Notes: generated from the letters alone by a model not told the origin. Positions 43,824-55,139 are shown, counted from the stretch's first letter. The stretch is 64,000 bases of DNA from Clavaria fumosa (GCA_951802425.1 OX637797.1:3782001-3846000); one strand, 5' to 3'. Translations and numbers: made by a program.

Positions 43824-44400
43824 CAATAGCGTACTTCTGGGCAAAGCATATGCGCACACACCATAGCATATGCATATGATATGCGGACATTCTGGGTGAG
43901 TGGGCATGTGTACATCATGTACAAATGATATATATGCATGCCCACTTGCCAGGAATGTACGCATATCATACACGTACGATATGCATACATTCTGGGTGAG
44001 TGGGCATGTGTACATCATATACAAATGATATATATGCATGCCCACTTGCCAGGAATGTACGCATATTGTATGCGTACAATATGCGGACATTCTGGGTGAG
44101 TGGGCATGCATATATCATATACAAATGATGTATATGCATCCCCACTCACCAGGAATGCATGCATATCGTATGCGTATGATATGCGTGCATTCTGGGTGAG
44201 TGGGCATGTGTACATCATATACAAATGATATATATGCATGCCCACTTGCCAGGAATGTACACATATCGTACGCGTACGATATGTGTACATTCTGGGTGAG
44301 TGGGCATGTGTATATGATATACAAATGATGTATATGCATGCCCACTCACCAGGAATGCATGCATATTGAATGCGTACGATATGCGTACATTCTGGGTGAG
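43824..44400. repeat. Palindromic satellite, array 2b
   Basis: 100-bp units with ATGCATGCCC/ATGCATCCCC at about 43934, 44034, 44134, 44234 and 44334, otherwise as in array 1. Interrupted at 44401 by an element A-family LTR. Confidence 0.9.
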
Positions 44401-45146
44401 TGTTACGACCCCATCCGCTTGCATAAGCATGACCCCCGCTCCGGACTCCGAGCTCCTTACCAACTCCAATCTGCTCTGCCGTAACTCCGTGCGCTCCGCT
44501 CCGCACCTTCATCAGACTTTACTCTGCCGGCCTTCGGACCGTTTGGACTTCGTTCCAGAACCTTCTCCCTCCATCCCCTTGTTCTGTTTACCATTGAGAG
44601 GATACCCTTGACCCATGGGAGTCGCTTTTTTGTTGTTGTTTCTTTGTTCCATGAAAATTGCACAGGCACAAGTGGTGAAACTCTCCTAGTAATTTGATAT
44701 GTACATTGTTTCACATTACTCCTATACTCTGTCCTTGCAGTATAAGTTTCACCTGTATCTCCCTGCTCCTCAGTTCGAATATAACGTCTCTTGATTCCAA
44801 AAACATCTTTAAGCTTTCGTCCTCATCATCCTCGACATTCTCCACGTCATCCGACCAACTCCGACCCACTCCGACGGACTCCAATCACTTCGGAGTTTGA
44901 CTTATGTTCTGATTCTCTCTTAGGTATTGTTCTTGTTTGGTAAATAGGGACAAGTATATACGTGGTGGCACAACACATACGTTGAGGCCGCAGTCCCATA
45001 AGTCTCCTTCCTCTTGTTTACTTCTCCGTTTCACCGATATCGGACTCCGACCAGACTCCGATAGAATATCTCCGCTCTACTCCGATAGAATATCTCCGCT
45101 CTACTCCGCTAACCCCTTCGCCGCTAACCTTGTTAGGACCGTGACA
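44401..45146 (+). mobile_element. Solo LTR of element A family
   Basis: TGTTACGACCCCATCCGC to GGACCGTGACA, matching the LTR at 10806-11530, with a short tandem duplication (CCGATAGAATATCTCCGCTC twice at about 45057-45105). Flanks are GTGAG on the left and GGCAG on the right, not a perfect duplication. Confidence 0.9.
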
Positions 45147-46141
45147 GGCAGTGTGCACATGTCCTTTACCCAGAAGTACACATATCGTATGCAAACGATA
45201 TATGTACTTCTGAGCAGAGTGTGTGTGCATGTCCTCTGCCCAGAAGTATGCATATCGTATGCGTACGATATGCGTGATTCTGAGCAGAGTGTGTGATGTA
45301 TGCTTTGCCCAGAAGTACGCTATTGTTTGCATACAATGCATGCTTCTGGGAAGAGTGTGGATATTGTACACAAACGATATGCGTACATTCTGGGTGAGTG
45401 AGCATGCATATATCATATACAAATGATGTATATGCATGCCCACTCACTAGGAATGCACGCATATCATATGCATATGATATGCGTGCATTCTGGGTGAGTG
45501 GGCATGTGTACATCATATACAAATGATATATATGCATGCCCACTTGCCAGGAATGTACGCATATCATATGCGTACGATATGCGTACATTCTGGGTGAGTG
45601 GGCATGTGTATATCATAGGTTGAGTGGGCATGCATATATCATATACAAATGATATATATGCATGCCCACTCACCAGGAATACACACATATCATACACATA
45701 TCATATGCATGCATTCTGGGTGAGTGGGCACATATATACCATATACAAATGATGTATATGCATGCCCACTCACCTGGAATGCATGCATATTGTATGCATA
45801 CAATATGTGTACATTCTGGGTGAGTGGGCATGCATATATCATATACTCCAATGATGTATATGCATGCCCACTCACCCAGAATGTATGCATATGATATGCA
45901 TATGATATGCATACATGAACAACACATATTAATTACATAATGTGTGCAGGAGAGTCCTTGCAGGAGCAAGGTGATATCATTTGTGTATGATATGCATGCA
46001 CAATTGCCCAGAATGTATGCATATTGGATGCATACAATATGTGTACATTCTGTAACATGTCTATATCATATACAAATGATATGTGAGTATTATATGCATG
46101 CCCACTTGCCCAGTATGTATGCTTATCAGATGCATATGAGA
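45147..46141. repeat. Palindromic satellite, array 2c
   Basis: Continues the satellite with the same arms (GGTGAGTGGGCATG) and variant units, and ends with the same tail as array 1 (CTTATCAGATGCATATGAGA at about 46121). Confidence 0.9.
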
Positions 46142-46239
46142 TTAGGGATCTGCATGGGTAATCCATGGATACTTTTGGGCATATCTGTACTTGTACTCAA
46201 AAAAATCTGTACTCATGTATCCATGGGTGCAAACATGTT

Positions 46240-47760
46240 GATGACGATGACACTGGGGCTGGAAATGGGGAAGCAGCACCCATGTGAGGGGCCTGAGGGA
46301 CAGGTTAAATTAGCAATGATATTTATTGAATTACATGGGACCATTCATGTGCAGGAGTTGAGGGGCCACAGCTGCAGAAGGGCAAAGTGAGGAGCAGTGG
46401 CCATGTTCTGGGGCTGAGGAGCAGCATCTGAATGCAGGATTTCAGGGACCCAGCCACAGCTGCATGTGAGTCCACAGAGAGGGAAAAAGCCTCAAGTGCA
46501 CCATGGCATCCCCACACAGGAGCCAGGGACTGTGGCTGCAGCCAGGCACAATATCACAGCCACAGATGCTCACACAGAGAGAAAGCAGCATCCAGCTTGG
46601 GTGAGGGACCACAGCTGCAGCTGAACACAAGTCCAGAGGGATCGCAGCCCCAGCCAGGTGCAAGACCACAGAGAGAGTGGCATCTGCACATGGGAGCCAA
46701 GGGAGAGGGGAGCCAAGGGAGAGGCGAGCTGAGGGGGCAACCTATGGCTGCAGCTGGGCAGAGGACTCAAGGGGCTGCAGCTGACACTGGGCACAAGTCT
46801 GTGGAGCTGAGATAAGCCCCCAACATGGGGAACATCAGCTGAAGGAGTGTAGCAACAGCTGCACAAGTCCAGCCAAGAGGGTCAGATGGAGTCATGTATA
46901 TGATGTAGAGACCCAGGCACAGGATCTGAGGGGCCACAGCCAGGCTGGGTGCTAGGCCACAGATCCATAGCTGGACCCACAGAGTGGTGGGGGGGGGGCA
47001 GCACTTGAGCACAGGAGCTGAAAGACTGCAGTTGTGGCCAGGCACAAGTCCCATAGTGGGAGGTGACATCCATGCATGGGAGCAGAGCCTGCTGGCCTGG
47101 AGGACCAATGGTGGGCATATGCAATGCCTGCTGGCCAACAGGGTTGGTGGGGACACATGCAATGTGAGAGATCCCAGCACAGGACTTGAGGGGCCACAGC
47201 CGAGGCTGGGCACGATCCCACAGAGTGGGGAGCAGCATCTGCATGCAGAGCTGAAGGACCACAGCTGCAGCAGGCACAAGACCCTAGAGTGGGGTGCAGC
47301 ATCCCCCGCATGTGGGGGCAGGGCCTGCTGGCCAAGAGGAACAACAGCAGGTTCACGCAGTGCCTGCTGGCCAAGAGGATTGGCAAAATGGGTGCCCAAG
47401 CACCTGACAGGAATGAGAGTGGGGCCCAGCACCATGCATCGGACTCAGACCATGGAGGGTTGAGGTCCAGAGCCACCTGTATCTACCTCTGGGTTCACTG
47501 GACCATCTGAACCTGGACCCAGCAAATAGACAAAGGTGGTACTCAACTGGACACAGGATCTTGCCAGGGGCTGGCATGGCAGAGAGAACTGGAGGGCATG
47601 ACTGAGAGGAAGGAGGAGAGAATGTTGGGGAATAGAAGGCAAGGGTCTTTCCGGAGCTGTAGGTATCTTGGAGGCCCCAGGGCCATCCTAAGACACCCTG
47701 TGTGACACCCTGCCTGGAGGACCAGGGCAGGGCCCAGCAGGATGTGGACACAGACACAAA
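46240..47760. repeat. Degenerate GC-balanced tandem repeat (CACAGCTGCAG..)
   Basis: Variants of GGGGCCACAGCTGCAGCCAG, GCACAAGTCCCACAGAGTGG and GCAGCATCTGCATGCAGGAG recur through the block without a fixed period. Also TGCCTGCTGGCCAAGAGG appears several times near 47090-47380. Long ORFs on the minus strand (for example 46767-47435) are low-complexity by-products. Confidence 0.65.
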
Positions 47761-47809
47761 ATTGGCTGCACCAGTACCCCCTCCTTCAGAGGAGGATCCA
47801 AATAAGCAA

Positions 47810-47945
47810 ACTCAGATGGATGAGGGCTTGAATGGATGCTAGATGGAATGGAGGAAGAAGGCCCTTAGTTGGTAGTGGAGACAGGAAGGCATAGCAGTGT
47901 CATCCATGTGGACAAGAAATACTGATGAAATGTGGAAAGAAAATT
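47810..47945 (-). repeat. Inverted fragment of the 30951-31060 repeat
   Basis: Reverse complement of the sequence around CATTTCATCAGTATTTCTTG at 30945. It is a third copy of that repeat family, truncated at both sides. Confidence 0.75.
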
Positions 47946-48034
47946 GCATTTCTTAAGGTGGGTTGCAGATTCATGTGAATATACAATATGGGTGAAGGAT
48001 GATCAGCAGGGGATGCACATGGGTCGATGATCTG

Positions 48035-48210
48035 AGGTGTTGTTGAAGGGTTTTTTATTGTTTTTTAATGTTTTTTGTAAATTTTTAGTGTTGTTTAATG
48101 GTTTTTAATAGTTTTTAATGATTTTAGAGTGCATACACAAGGTTTGGGAGGTGTTGTTGAAGGGTTTTTAATTGTGTTTCAATGTTTTTTGTAAATTTTT
48201 AGTGTTGGTA
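48035..48210. repeat. T-rich direct duplication
   Basis: GAGGTGTTGTTGAAGGGTTT followed by TTTTTTGTAAATTTTTAGTG occurs twice about 110 bp apart. Confidence 0.7.
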
Positions 48211-48434
48211 GTATTGCATCAGAAATCTATTATGGAATGCCAGGGTGACCAGGGTGGCCACTCTGATTGTGCCTGCAAAGTGATGGTGAGTTAGGAGGGT
48301 GATGATAGGGTATGTTAGGTTACATGTTGCTATTGGTTGGTCACCCTGGCAACCCATGATGGATTTCCCAGGGAATGTTTACTGTGATTGGTGGGTGTGA
48401 TTGGTGGGTAACACTAACTGAATAATGGGGTGTC

Positions 48435-48675
48435 TGCAGACTAACAAGGTGCCTCCCATAGGAGGCAGGGTGACCTCTTAGTCAGCAGGGTGACCTTCCA
48501 TAGGAGGCAGGATGACCTTGCATAGGAGGCAGGGTGGCCTCCCATAGAAGGAAGGGTGACCTCTTAGTCAGCAGCAGGGTGACCTTGCATAGGAGGCAGG
48601 GTGGCCTCCCATAAGAGGCAGGGTGACCTCTTAGTCAGCAGCAGGATGACCTTGCATAGGAGGCAGCCCTAGGGG
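48435..48675. repeat. GGAGGCAGGGTGACC minisatellite
   Basis: Units built from CATAGGAGGCAGGGTGACCT and CTTAGTCAGCAGCAGGGTGA alternate about eight times, giving a higher-order unit of roughly 70 bp. Confidence 0.8.
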
Positions 48676-48753
48676 GTTTCTAACAGTGGATGTGCTTCCA
48701 CTGTCTTCCAGGGGCACATTGCCCCTCCATTCATCTCCTGTCTTCTTGCTCAA

Positions 48754-49748
48754 TCATAGATGGCATGGACGCGCCCCGTGCCCTATGCACTCTAGCAGTG
48801 CATATGTCCAGGGAGGTATGGGAGGCTTCTCCCGTTCACCCAGCACCAGCTGGATGTCATTGTCTAAGGGGGCATTCCCCCTTCGCATGTACTTGTGTGC
48901 CCACACGAGTACAAATTTGTCCCAGAGCTCCATTTCCTCAACAGAGACTCCAGAGTCTGCAAACGCCTGTGCGATGGTTGGCATTATTTTGGTGTTCCAG
49001 AGCCTGGAATGTTGTACAGGGAGGACTCTCCCTTTGATGGCCTGTGTGTAGGTCCCCTTTGACTAGGGATGCCATGGTTCAGTTCTGAACTTTGGTTCGA
49101 ACCTGAACTGGACTGGACCGAACCGAAAATGAGGTTCAGGTTCAGCCAAGTGGGTGAACCGAACCAAAATTTCGGTTCAGAAGCCCAAATTTGGGCGAAC
49201 CATTACCTTATTTAGTAAAAGTCCGGTCCAACGAACCGGACTTGGACTGAACTCAGGTTTAAGGTTCGGAATTTGGCCTGAACTGGACCTAAAGTCCGGT
49301 TCTGGGTTCGAAAAATTCAGCCCTGAACCGGACTTAACCGGACCGTGGCATCCCTACCTTTGACACAAAGAGGGCTATGGCCATAGCTAGGAACGGGCAC
49401 CACATTCGGGCCTGAGACAGTGCGCATGACATTATGGTGTGCCAGATGGCCACCCATCCTTATGTCGGTGGCCCAGCAGCGCAGGTCTGACACTGCGCCT
49501 CTGTTGCCTTTTGGATTCATAGGGGGAATTTCCCCCTTCTCCCCTACAATGGAGAGCCACAGCTCCTGGGGGAGCAATGGCTCCCCGGTCTCTATAAACT
49601 CCCTAATGGGAGGAGGTGCACCCACTCTTGCCATTGTCAGCGGCAATGTCTGGTACGACAGATAGGAGGGTGCTCCCCCTCCTGCGACTTCCAAGGGTCC
49701 TGCCCTCAGGGATGGGTCACCCATCAGTGGCGGACACAAGAAATGCAC
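48754..49748 (-). pseudogene. Unknown protein gene split by a MITE
   Basis: Two minus-strand reading frames look like one protein: 49748-49365 (PPPIREFIETGEPLLPQELW, LSIVGEKGEIPPMNPKGNRG, DLRCWATDIRMGGHLAHHNV) and 49054-48754 (SKGTYTQAIKGRVLPVQHSR, VSVEEMELWDKFVLVWAHKY). Between them sits the 293-bp MITE (49064-49356). The two frames do not join in phase even without the MITE, so there is at least one further lesion or an intron. I do not recognise the family; amino-acid usage (WD, ELW, conserved-looking blocks) suggests a genuine protein rather than noise. Confidence 0.5.
49064..49356. mobile_element. hAT-type MITE with 8-bp target duplication
   Basis: Ends TAGGGATGCCATGG and CCGTGGCATCCCTA are inverted repeats, flanked by a perfect 8-bp duplication CCTTTGAC (49056-49063 and 49357-49364). 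Eight-bp duplications and TAGGG-type ends are the hallmark of hAT elements. The 293-bp interior has no ORF of note and is packed with GGTTCGAACC / CCGAACC / AACCGGAC variants. Confidence 0.9.
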
Positions 49749-49749
49749 A

Positions 49750-50360
49750 CATAGTCGTACAGATTTAGAGTCTCGATTATCAAATTTAAGCCGCTCGTGA
49801 TGTCATCAGGATGAACCTGTGTCGCGATCGGCACTGACCCGTCAAAAGTCAAGGGCTCTGATCATTGCCTCAGCGCCCAGCACCTATGTTCCCTGTTCGC
49901 CAGAATTGGCCCCAGTTCTGGGCAACAATGCGCAGAGGGTATCTTATGGGAGTGCTGGCAGGCTGAGTCGGGTGGATGTTGATTTATGTCTGCCGCAATG
50001 GTGCTTGGAAATCGACATTTGGCAAACGTCACGGCATGAAGTTCCAGTCTTGTCATTTCCAAGCGGACTTCATTCCGATATCAGGGGAGACTGGCAGTAC
50101 AATTATTAGTTAAGGACCTCATCGGGCTTACAGTCGGCAATCCGTGTACACATTGAAGGGAATTGGGAGTGGGTAGCTACTGTACATGCAGGGGAAACAA
50201 TGCAAGTGATGTCTATTTTATCTTGTCAATGTTGTCACCACTGTTTCATCGAGCAGACCGCTTCCGTGGCCCCTCAGACGCTTCGGACTTCCTCTTCAGG
50301 CTCGGATAGGGCATGTGGGCCTGCGCGTTCGGTTGACTTGCATCCGAAGATGGCCATGCA
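49750..50360. other. No recognised gene
   Basis: Moderate-GC sequence with short ORFs on both strands and no motif, repeat or RNA gene that I could recognise. Confidence 0.4.
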
Positions 50361-50367
50361 TCGCGAT

Positions 50368-50890
50368 TCACGAGTGCTGCTCTGAATGTCTCCAGGGCCC
50401 AATCGGAGGTCTCCAGATTCTTCTGGTTGCGTTATACCTTCCAGCGTACGATTTAAACGCAATAGAAGCAAGGAGGGGGTTTCCCTGATTCTGAGGCTGC
50501 TGTGACTCCTGATACTCGTCGAGTTCTTCCTCAGTTGGGGGCTTCTGATAGCGAACGGCGAAAGTCGTGGTCAGCGTCTTCAGGAGAGCGTGTATTTTGT
50601 CATTGACAAATCCACTTGTCAAAATCCGGCCAGCGACAAGGCCGGCTACCTTGTTTACTCCTCCCTTATTACCCTGCTCAACCTTCCAGGAGTCTTCGAA
50701 TGTCATTCATGGTTTTGGTCAGGTCGTCGGCGGTCAATTCATGAGGCATGTATCACAGGGCCACCCAACTCAGCACGTGCAGAAACGATTCCAGATCGTC
50801 TGTAAGCTCGTGGACCAGCAGTGTCGGGCTCATTAGCAACCGAGCTGCCATAAATTGCCACGTTCCCTGATAAGTAGCGAAGCACTTCAG
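50368..50890 (-). pseudogene. FunK1-type protein kinase, C-terminal relic
   Basis: The minus strand reads GTWQFMAARLL then VHELTDDLESFLHVLSWVAL at about 50815, the typical C-lobe signature of fungal FunK1 kinases, followed by a TGA at about 50750 where Arg is usual (VAL-stop-YMPHELT, i.e. CGA to TGA). A further frame (50706-50368) continues FVNDKIHALLKTLTTTFAVR and YQKPPTEEELDEYQE, also typical of the FunK1 tail. The catalytic N-lobe and HRD/DFG motifs are absent. It is a decayed fragment; neighbours on the same strand are decayed as well. Confidence 0.8.
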
Positions 50891-50899
50891 CCGTTGCTA

Positions 50900-51605
50900 A
50901 GATGAAGTGGCACGTTCAAGAAACGGTGCGCTGGGCGGCTCGATGCGCCTTGCCGGGCAGCGTGCGAGCGTGCGCGCACAGGTGGTGCGGCGGGCACGGT
51001 ATATGGGGTCGCTATGTGGGTTAGCAATTGCGAGCGGTGAGCGAGGTAGGCGAGGGCGGATATGGACGTGAGGGTGGCAGAAGAACAAGTGCAGCGGCTG
51101 GAAGCGATCGGAGGCGCCGTGGTACGCAGGGGGCAGGCTGAGAATCGGCTGGGAGGGATCGATCGAATCCATATGCCTGAACGGAATGCGTACCAATTGC
51201 GGTGGATGCAGCGAAAGCGGAGGGGGAGGCGTTGCAGATGCGGTTAAACATCACCGGGCAGACCGGGCTAGTTCTGTGGACCGCGGCTGTGGGTGAGCGT
51301 GGGCCGTGCCAAAAGGCACAGGGCGAGATAGACTTTATCAATCGGCTTGGTCTTGAATTCATCACCCGTACGAGAATCGACATCTTCTAGCTTGGTACAG
51401 TCAGTACTGACTGTTCGAAAGGGAGGCAATAGAAGGGCTGGCATTTCGTGAGACAATTGCAAACAACGAGAGCATAACGGTCACCTGGATCAAAAAGAGT
51501 GCGGACTGACAGATCGAGAAAGTAATACCGCGACGGGAACGCGTTCCGATCGTCAGTTAAGCGACCAGAAAACGAATGTTTTTTTGTTTGTTTGCGCCTT
51601 CATTC
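50900..51605. other. CpG-rich region without recognised gene
   Basis: Short ORFs on both strands only. The segment CCGCGGCTGTGGGTGAGCGT near 51280 recurs in variant form near 53665, so a small repeat links the two places. Confidence 0.4.
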
Positions 51606-51611
51606 TCCAGC

Positions 51612-51987
51612 TCACTCCCCGCCTCGCGCAAGACTAGTAAATTGTCCGTTCAGCGCCATCAACTCGTCGTCAGAACCGCTCTCCCCGATGCCGCCCTCAT
51701 GGACGAGCAATATGTGGTCGCAGATCTGCATCACCTGCAGCTTGTGACTCACCATAGTCGTCGTGCGTCCCTTCCGTGCGCTCCGTATCGTCTCCATGAC
51801 CGCTATCTGGTTCGTCGGGTCTGGCGCGGAGGTAAATCCGTCCAGAATCAGTATCTTGGACGGCCGCGAGAGCGCTAGCGCTATTTGCAGCCGCTGCGCC
51901 TGGCCCCCCGACATTAGTGTCGCGTTCTCGCCGACCATCGTCTCGTATGCCTGAGGCAGGCTCATGATGAAGTCGTACTCGTGCGCC
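51612..51987 (-). pseudogene. ABC transporter nucleotide-binding domain, C-terminal relic (STE6/ABCB-like)
   Basis: After a plausible splice acceptor (CAGCTAG at 51988) the minus strand reads AHEYDFIMSLPQAYETMVGE, the ABC signature LMSGGQAQRLQIALALSRP, a Walker B-like ILILDGFTSAPDP, and a H-loop region TTMVSHKLQVMQICDHILLV, ending LARGGE-stop. The closest general family is the full-length ABCB type that includes fungal STE6 a-factor exporters. The catalytic glutamate after the Walker B aspartate is glycine here, and no Walker A or membrane domain is found upstream. It is a non-functional C-terminal fragment. Confidence 0.8.
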
Positions 51988-52539
51988 TAGCTGTATGCAA
52001 CACGGCATTTGCTGGCCGATGACTTTTTGGCGCGACAACAGCGTTGGCGACGGTTGCTCCAGGCCCGAAGGAGCGCGTACTGAGGGGATGCGTCCGCATG
52101 GTGAGCGCGCGCTGCAATTGCAGGGGGACTGGCGTTGTTGTCGCAGGAGGCGTTGTTGGAAGTGTTGGTGGGCGATGGAGAGAATGTGGTGGAGGGAGGG
52201 GCTGGCCGTCAGGTCGTCCCAGTAGTCACCGCTATCGATGTCGCGCGGGCTCGAGCCGGGGGCACTGGTGCCGTGATAGTCGTTAGGACTGGGAGTCGAC
52301 GCATTGGCAGGGGCGATCGGATCGCCGGAAAGCATGGGAACGTCGTGGTCGTGTGGGAGAAGAGAGAGCTGGAGCGTTTTTGCTGATCGGAGCTGTTCCC
52401 GCTGGAGCTGGAGGCAGAGGACCAGGAGTCGGGAGTGTGGCCCGAGTTGGCCGTGCTGAGGATTTCGTCGAGCGGGAGCCCGATCGTGGGCCTGACGACG
52501 CTGAACGGCTCGCCGTCGCTGTCGTTGGACATGTGCAGT

Positions 52540-53613
52540 CCGTCCGAGCATGCCATGCCCGTGCAGGACCTAGGAAACGTCGAGCGTCAATGACAAAGGA
52601 AAACAAAGAAAAAAGGTCTCACCCACCTCCATCTTCCGCGCATGTCACCCGATTCCACTGCTCACGTTCCCATTCGCATCCGCCAATTGCTCCGAAACGC
52701 GGAGCGGGTGCGCGCGATCGAGATCGCGCCGGATGACACCGTCGACCCACCCGCTCGCGGCATCGACGTACCACCCACGCGCCCTTGCTGCGCACGATGC
52801 ACCACGCACCCGCGCCGCACCCGAGTAGCTCGAGGACGCGCAGGCGCGTCGGCGGGCCCGTGGGAGCCCCTGTGCAGCTGGTCGATGAGCTGTGAGCGTA
52901 GCGCGAGCGGCGGGCGGCGGCCAGGCCGCCTCCGCCGGCGTGTGTCCGGCAAGCGAGCTCCGTGGAGGTCGAAACTAGCGTGAGGACCTCGAGGAGTGGG
53001 GCCTTGCCTTGACAAACGCGACGATGGGGGCAAACGGGAGGTCCGGGATGTAAGAAAGTCCGAGGGAGCAGAGGTGTGGTTGGGAGGGCATGTTATCGCG
53101 GAGCATATCCGCGGTGAGAGGTGCGCTGGAGAGATCAGGGTAGCGCATTGCGCCGCTGTTCAGACATGGCGCAGTGGTAAGCAAGACGCGCAGGACAGCC
53201 GCGTCGAGCGGGGATGGGTATGTGAGGTTGCCATAGAGCGAGAGCTTTGCGATGCCCGCAGCGACGGGGGAGCCCACGAGGAGGTTGCGCACGCTTGTGC
53301 TAGTGAGTGCAACGCAGCGCGAGAGCGCGCGCAGGCGCACAGAGGGCGATGCACCGAGGGCGGCGAGCAGCGCGGGCGTCGTGCGTATGCCGGAGAGATC
53401 GAGGTGCGTGAGAGGGGAAGGGGAGCACGAATGGCATGAGGATATTGGGGGGGGGGGGGGGGGGGGGGCAGACTTGACCGCGTGCACGCCGAGGTGTTGC
53501 AGACTTGGAAATATTGTTAGGGGAAATAAGATGAGCCGCGGCTCGCAGTCCCTCGGAGCATGGCTCGTATGCACCCCCGTGGAGTGTGGGCAGTGCTGCG
53601 GTGGTGCGGGCAC
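52540..53613 (-). pseudogene. Leucine-rich-repeat-like protein relic
   Basis: The minus strand frame 53613-52975 contains LRR-like segments (LQHLGVHAVKSA, LTHLDLSGIRTTPALLAALG, VALTSTSVRNLLVG, IAKLSLYGNLTYPSPLDAAV). The continuation around 52975-52650 is split among frames (RVLELLGCGAGAWCIVRSKG; DANGNVSSGIG then a TGA where Trp is expected, then HARKME). A possible last exon begins near 52570. Several frameshifts and one TGG-to-TGA type stop mark it as a pseudogene; a run of 22 G (53447-53468) sits inside. Such LRR proteins are common and unstudied in Agaricomycetes. Confidence 0.6.
53447..53468 (+). repeat. Run of 22 G
   Basis: Uninterrupted poly(G) of 22 bases, potentially quadruplex-forming. 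Length may be affected by sequencing or assembly error. Confidence 0.8.
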
Positions 53614-53619
53614 TTAGAG

Positions 53620-54186
53620 TGCACAAGGTCGAAACTCGACCCGCGGGTCATAGTCCTATGGATCGCGGCTGTAAGTGAGCGTGGGCCGTGCTGCGGTGTT
53701 GCTTAGCAATAAAAACAATAAATAGAAAGAGGGAAGCGGCTCACCGTATCCTTGCTGTTATACCCTGCCGGACCTGTCGCTCCATCGCATTGTATTATCC
53801 GCCGTGACCACCATGCTCATCCTCCATGTCGTTGTCGTCGTCACCTCCCTCACCGTCACCGCCGATACCGTCTTCAGCCGTGGCTTGCAGTCCGTCGAAG
53901 CACGGCTTATATACACCCTTGTAATCTGTTGGGAGGCACAGGGTGGAGACCGCCCCCGCCCTGACGTCGACGCCTTCGCCGTTGGTCGTGTGCTGTGCAA
54001 CAAGCTCGCACTCGCGCGCATCCGCAAATGCTCTTTGGGAAGCGCCGCGTCGCAAGCGTCTCGCGGACCATGCACTTGATCGCATGTGCGGCGTCAGGTG
54101 GGGCGCGCGGGTGCGAGACTGGGAGATGGGTTTCCGCTGGAATTGGAATCTGACGTTTCGGTACGATCGTCGAGGCGGAGGACGCG
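53620..54186. other. No recognised gene
   Basis: CpG-rich sequence with overlapping short ORFs. GGCTTGCAGTCCGTCGAAGC at 53882 resembles GGCTCGCAGTCCCTCGGAGC at 53539, a small duplicated element. Confidence 0.4.
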
Positions 54187-54229
54187 TTGGTCGAAGATGG
54201 CGTAGACGTTCTGCAGAATCGTGCTAGCA

Positions 54230-54665
54230 TTTTTTTGAGCTGTCCACGTGCACATGGAACAAGGAAGACCTTCAGGAACACGTCACCAAACACGTCAACC
54301 GTGGTCGTTCCGCTGCTCTGGATCCCGCCAAAGATCATCCCACCGCCGGTGGGCTCGTATGCAAGGTTGTCAGGCATGATGGGGAACATGCCCGAGCCAA
54401 CGGCGAGCTGGACGGTGGGGATGGGGGCAGCGTCCGGATAGAGCCAGATGTGCTTCTCGTTCAGCCTCGCGTCGCGCGGGGATGAGCGTGTAGATCGTGC
54501 TCATGACATTGTCTTCCAAGAGACAGACCGAGGTGCTGACAGTTGCCGTGTTGCCGGTCTGGGCGGTGGTGGTCCCGTTGATGACGACAGAGGCCGAATC
54601 GGCCGTCCAGAATCCGCTGGACGAGTCGACGGAGGCAAAGATTTCAGTGGCATGTAAGGGAGAAG
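54230..54665 (-). pseudogene. Aspartic (A1, pepsin-like) protease, C-terminal relic
   Basis: The minus strand reads ASVDSSSGFWTADSASVVIN then TAQTGNTATVSTSVCLLEDN, corresponding to the second active-site region of A1 proteases; the expected Asp-Thr-Gly-Thr is replaced by STSV. In a shifted frame from 54389 it continues MFPIMPDNLAYEPTGGGMIF and GGIQSSGTTTVDVFGDVFLK, typical of the C-terminal strand GGIQS..FDILGDVFL. The catalytic Asp is lost, the frame is broken and the first lobe is absent, so it is inactive. Confidence 0.75.
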
Positions 54666-54929
54666 GAATGAGAAAGGGCCGCAGCGGGACAACACGTATC
54701 AACACTCCCATCCAAACAAACATGTTGAACGAGAACGAGAACGATTCTCGCCACCTCGAAGGTTCTAATGGTGCATTGTACGGTCAGTAACTGCCAGCAT
54801 TTGGTGTACTTTGTTCGTAGCTCTGTCACCACACCTTGATTTGGTTGAACTTGCAGCGGCAACTGGGAAGCAAGATTTGGAGGGGGCTGAAGCTGAACTT
54901 CAGCAGTCATCACACCACTGTGTGCCCAT

Positions 54930-55135
54930 GGGCTAGTGGAAATCACCAACATATTACGTGATTTATGATTTTCACCTAAAACTCAGTGCAAAACAGGTTG
55001 CAGGTGATTTTGCTGCACCACCGGAATCAGGGGATTTTCACTATGCAAAGACGGAGGGAAACTGATCACCATCTGCATCAGATGATTTTCACTCTGGTTT
55101 ACAAACACCATATTAGGATTGGGTGATTTTCACTG
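54930..55135. repeat. GTGAAAATCACC-type repeat, short copy
   Basis: Contains GGTGATTTTCACTGG, ATGATTTTCACCTAAAAC and AGTGCAAAACAGGTTGCAGG, the last resembling the reverse complement of 28570-28600. Belongs to the same family as the insertion at 27233-28665. Confidence 0.6.
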
Positions 55136-55139
55136 GTAA

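Noticed and set aside
46767..47435. 222-codon minus-strand ORF rich in Pro, Ala, Ser and Cys
   Set aside because: Lies in a degenerate tandem repeat and repeats itself; no motif.
51697..52551. 284-codon minus-strand ORF overlapping the ABC and LRR relics
   Set aside because: Arg/Pro-rich high-GC frame; the ABC signature lies in a different frame, so this is a chance open frame in CpG-rich DNA.
53752..54085. Acidic ORF with Gly/Asp tail on the minus strand
   Set aside because: No motif, overlaps another open frame on the plus strand, and the region resembles a small duplicated non-coding segment.
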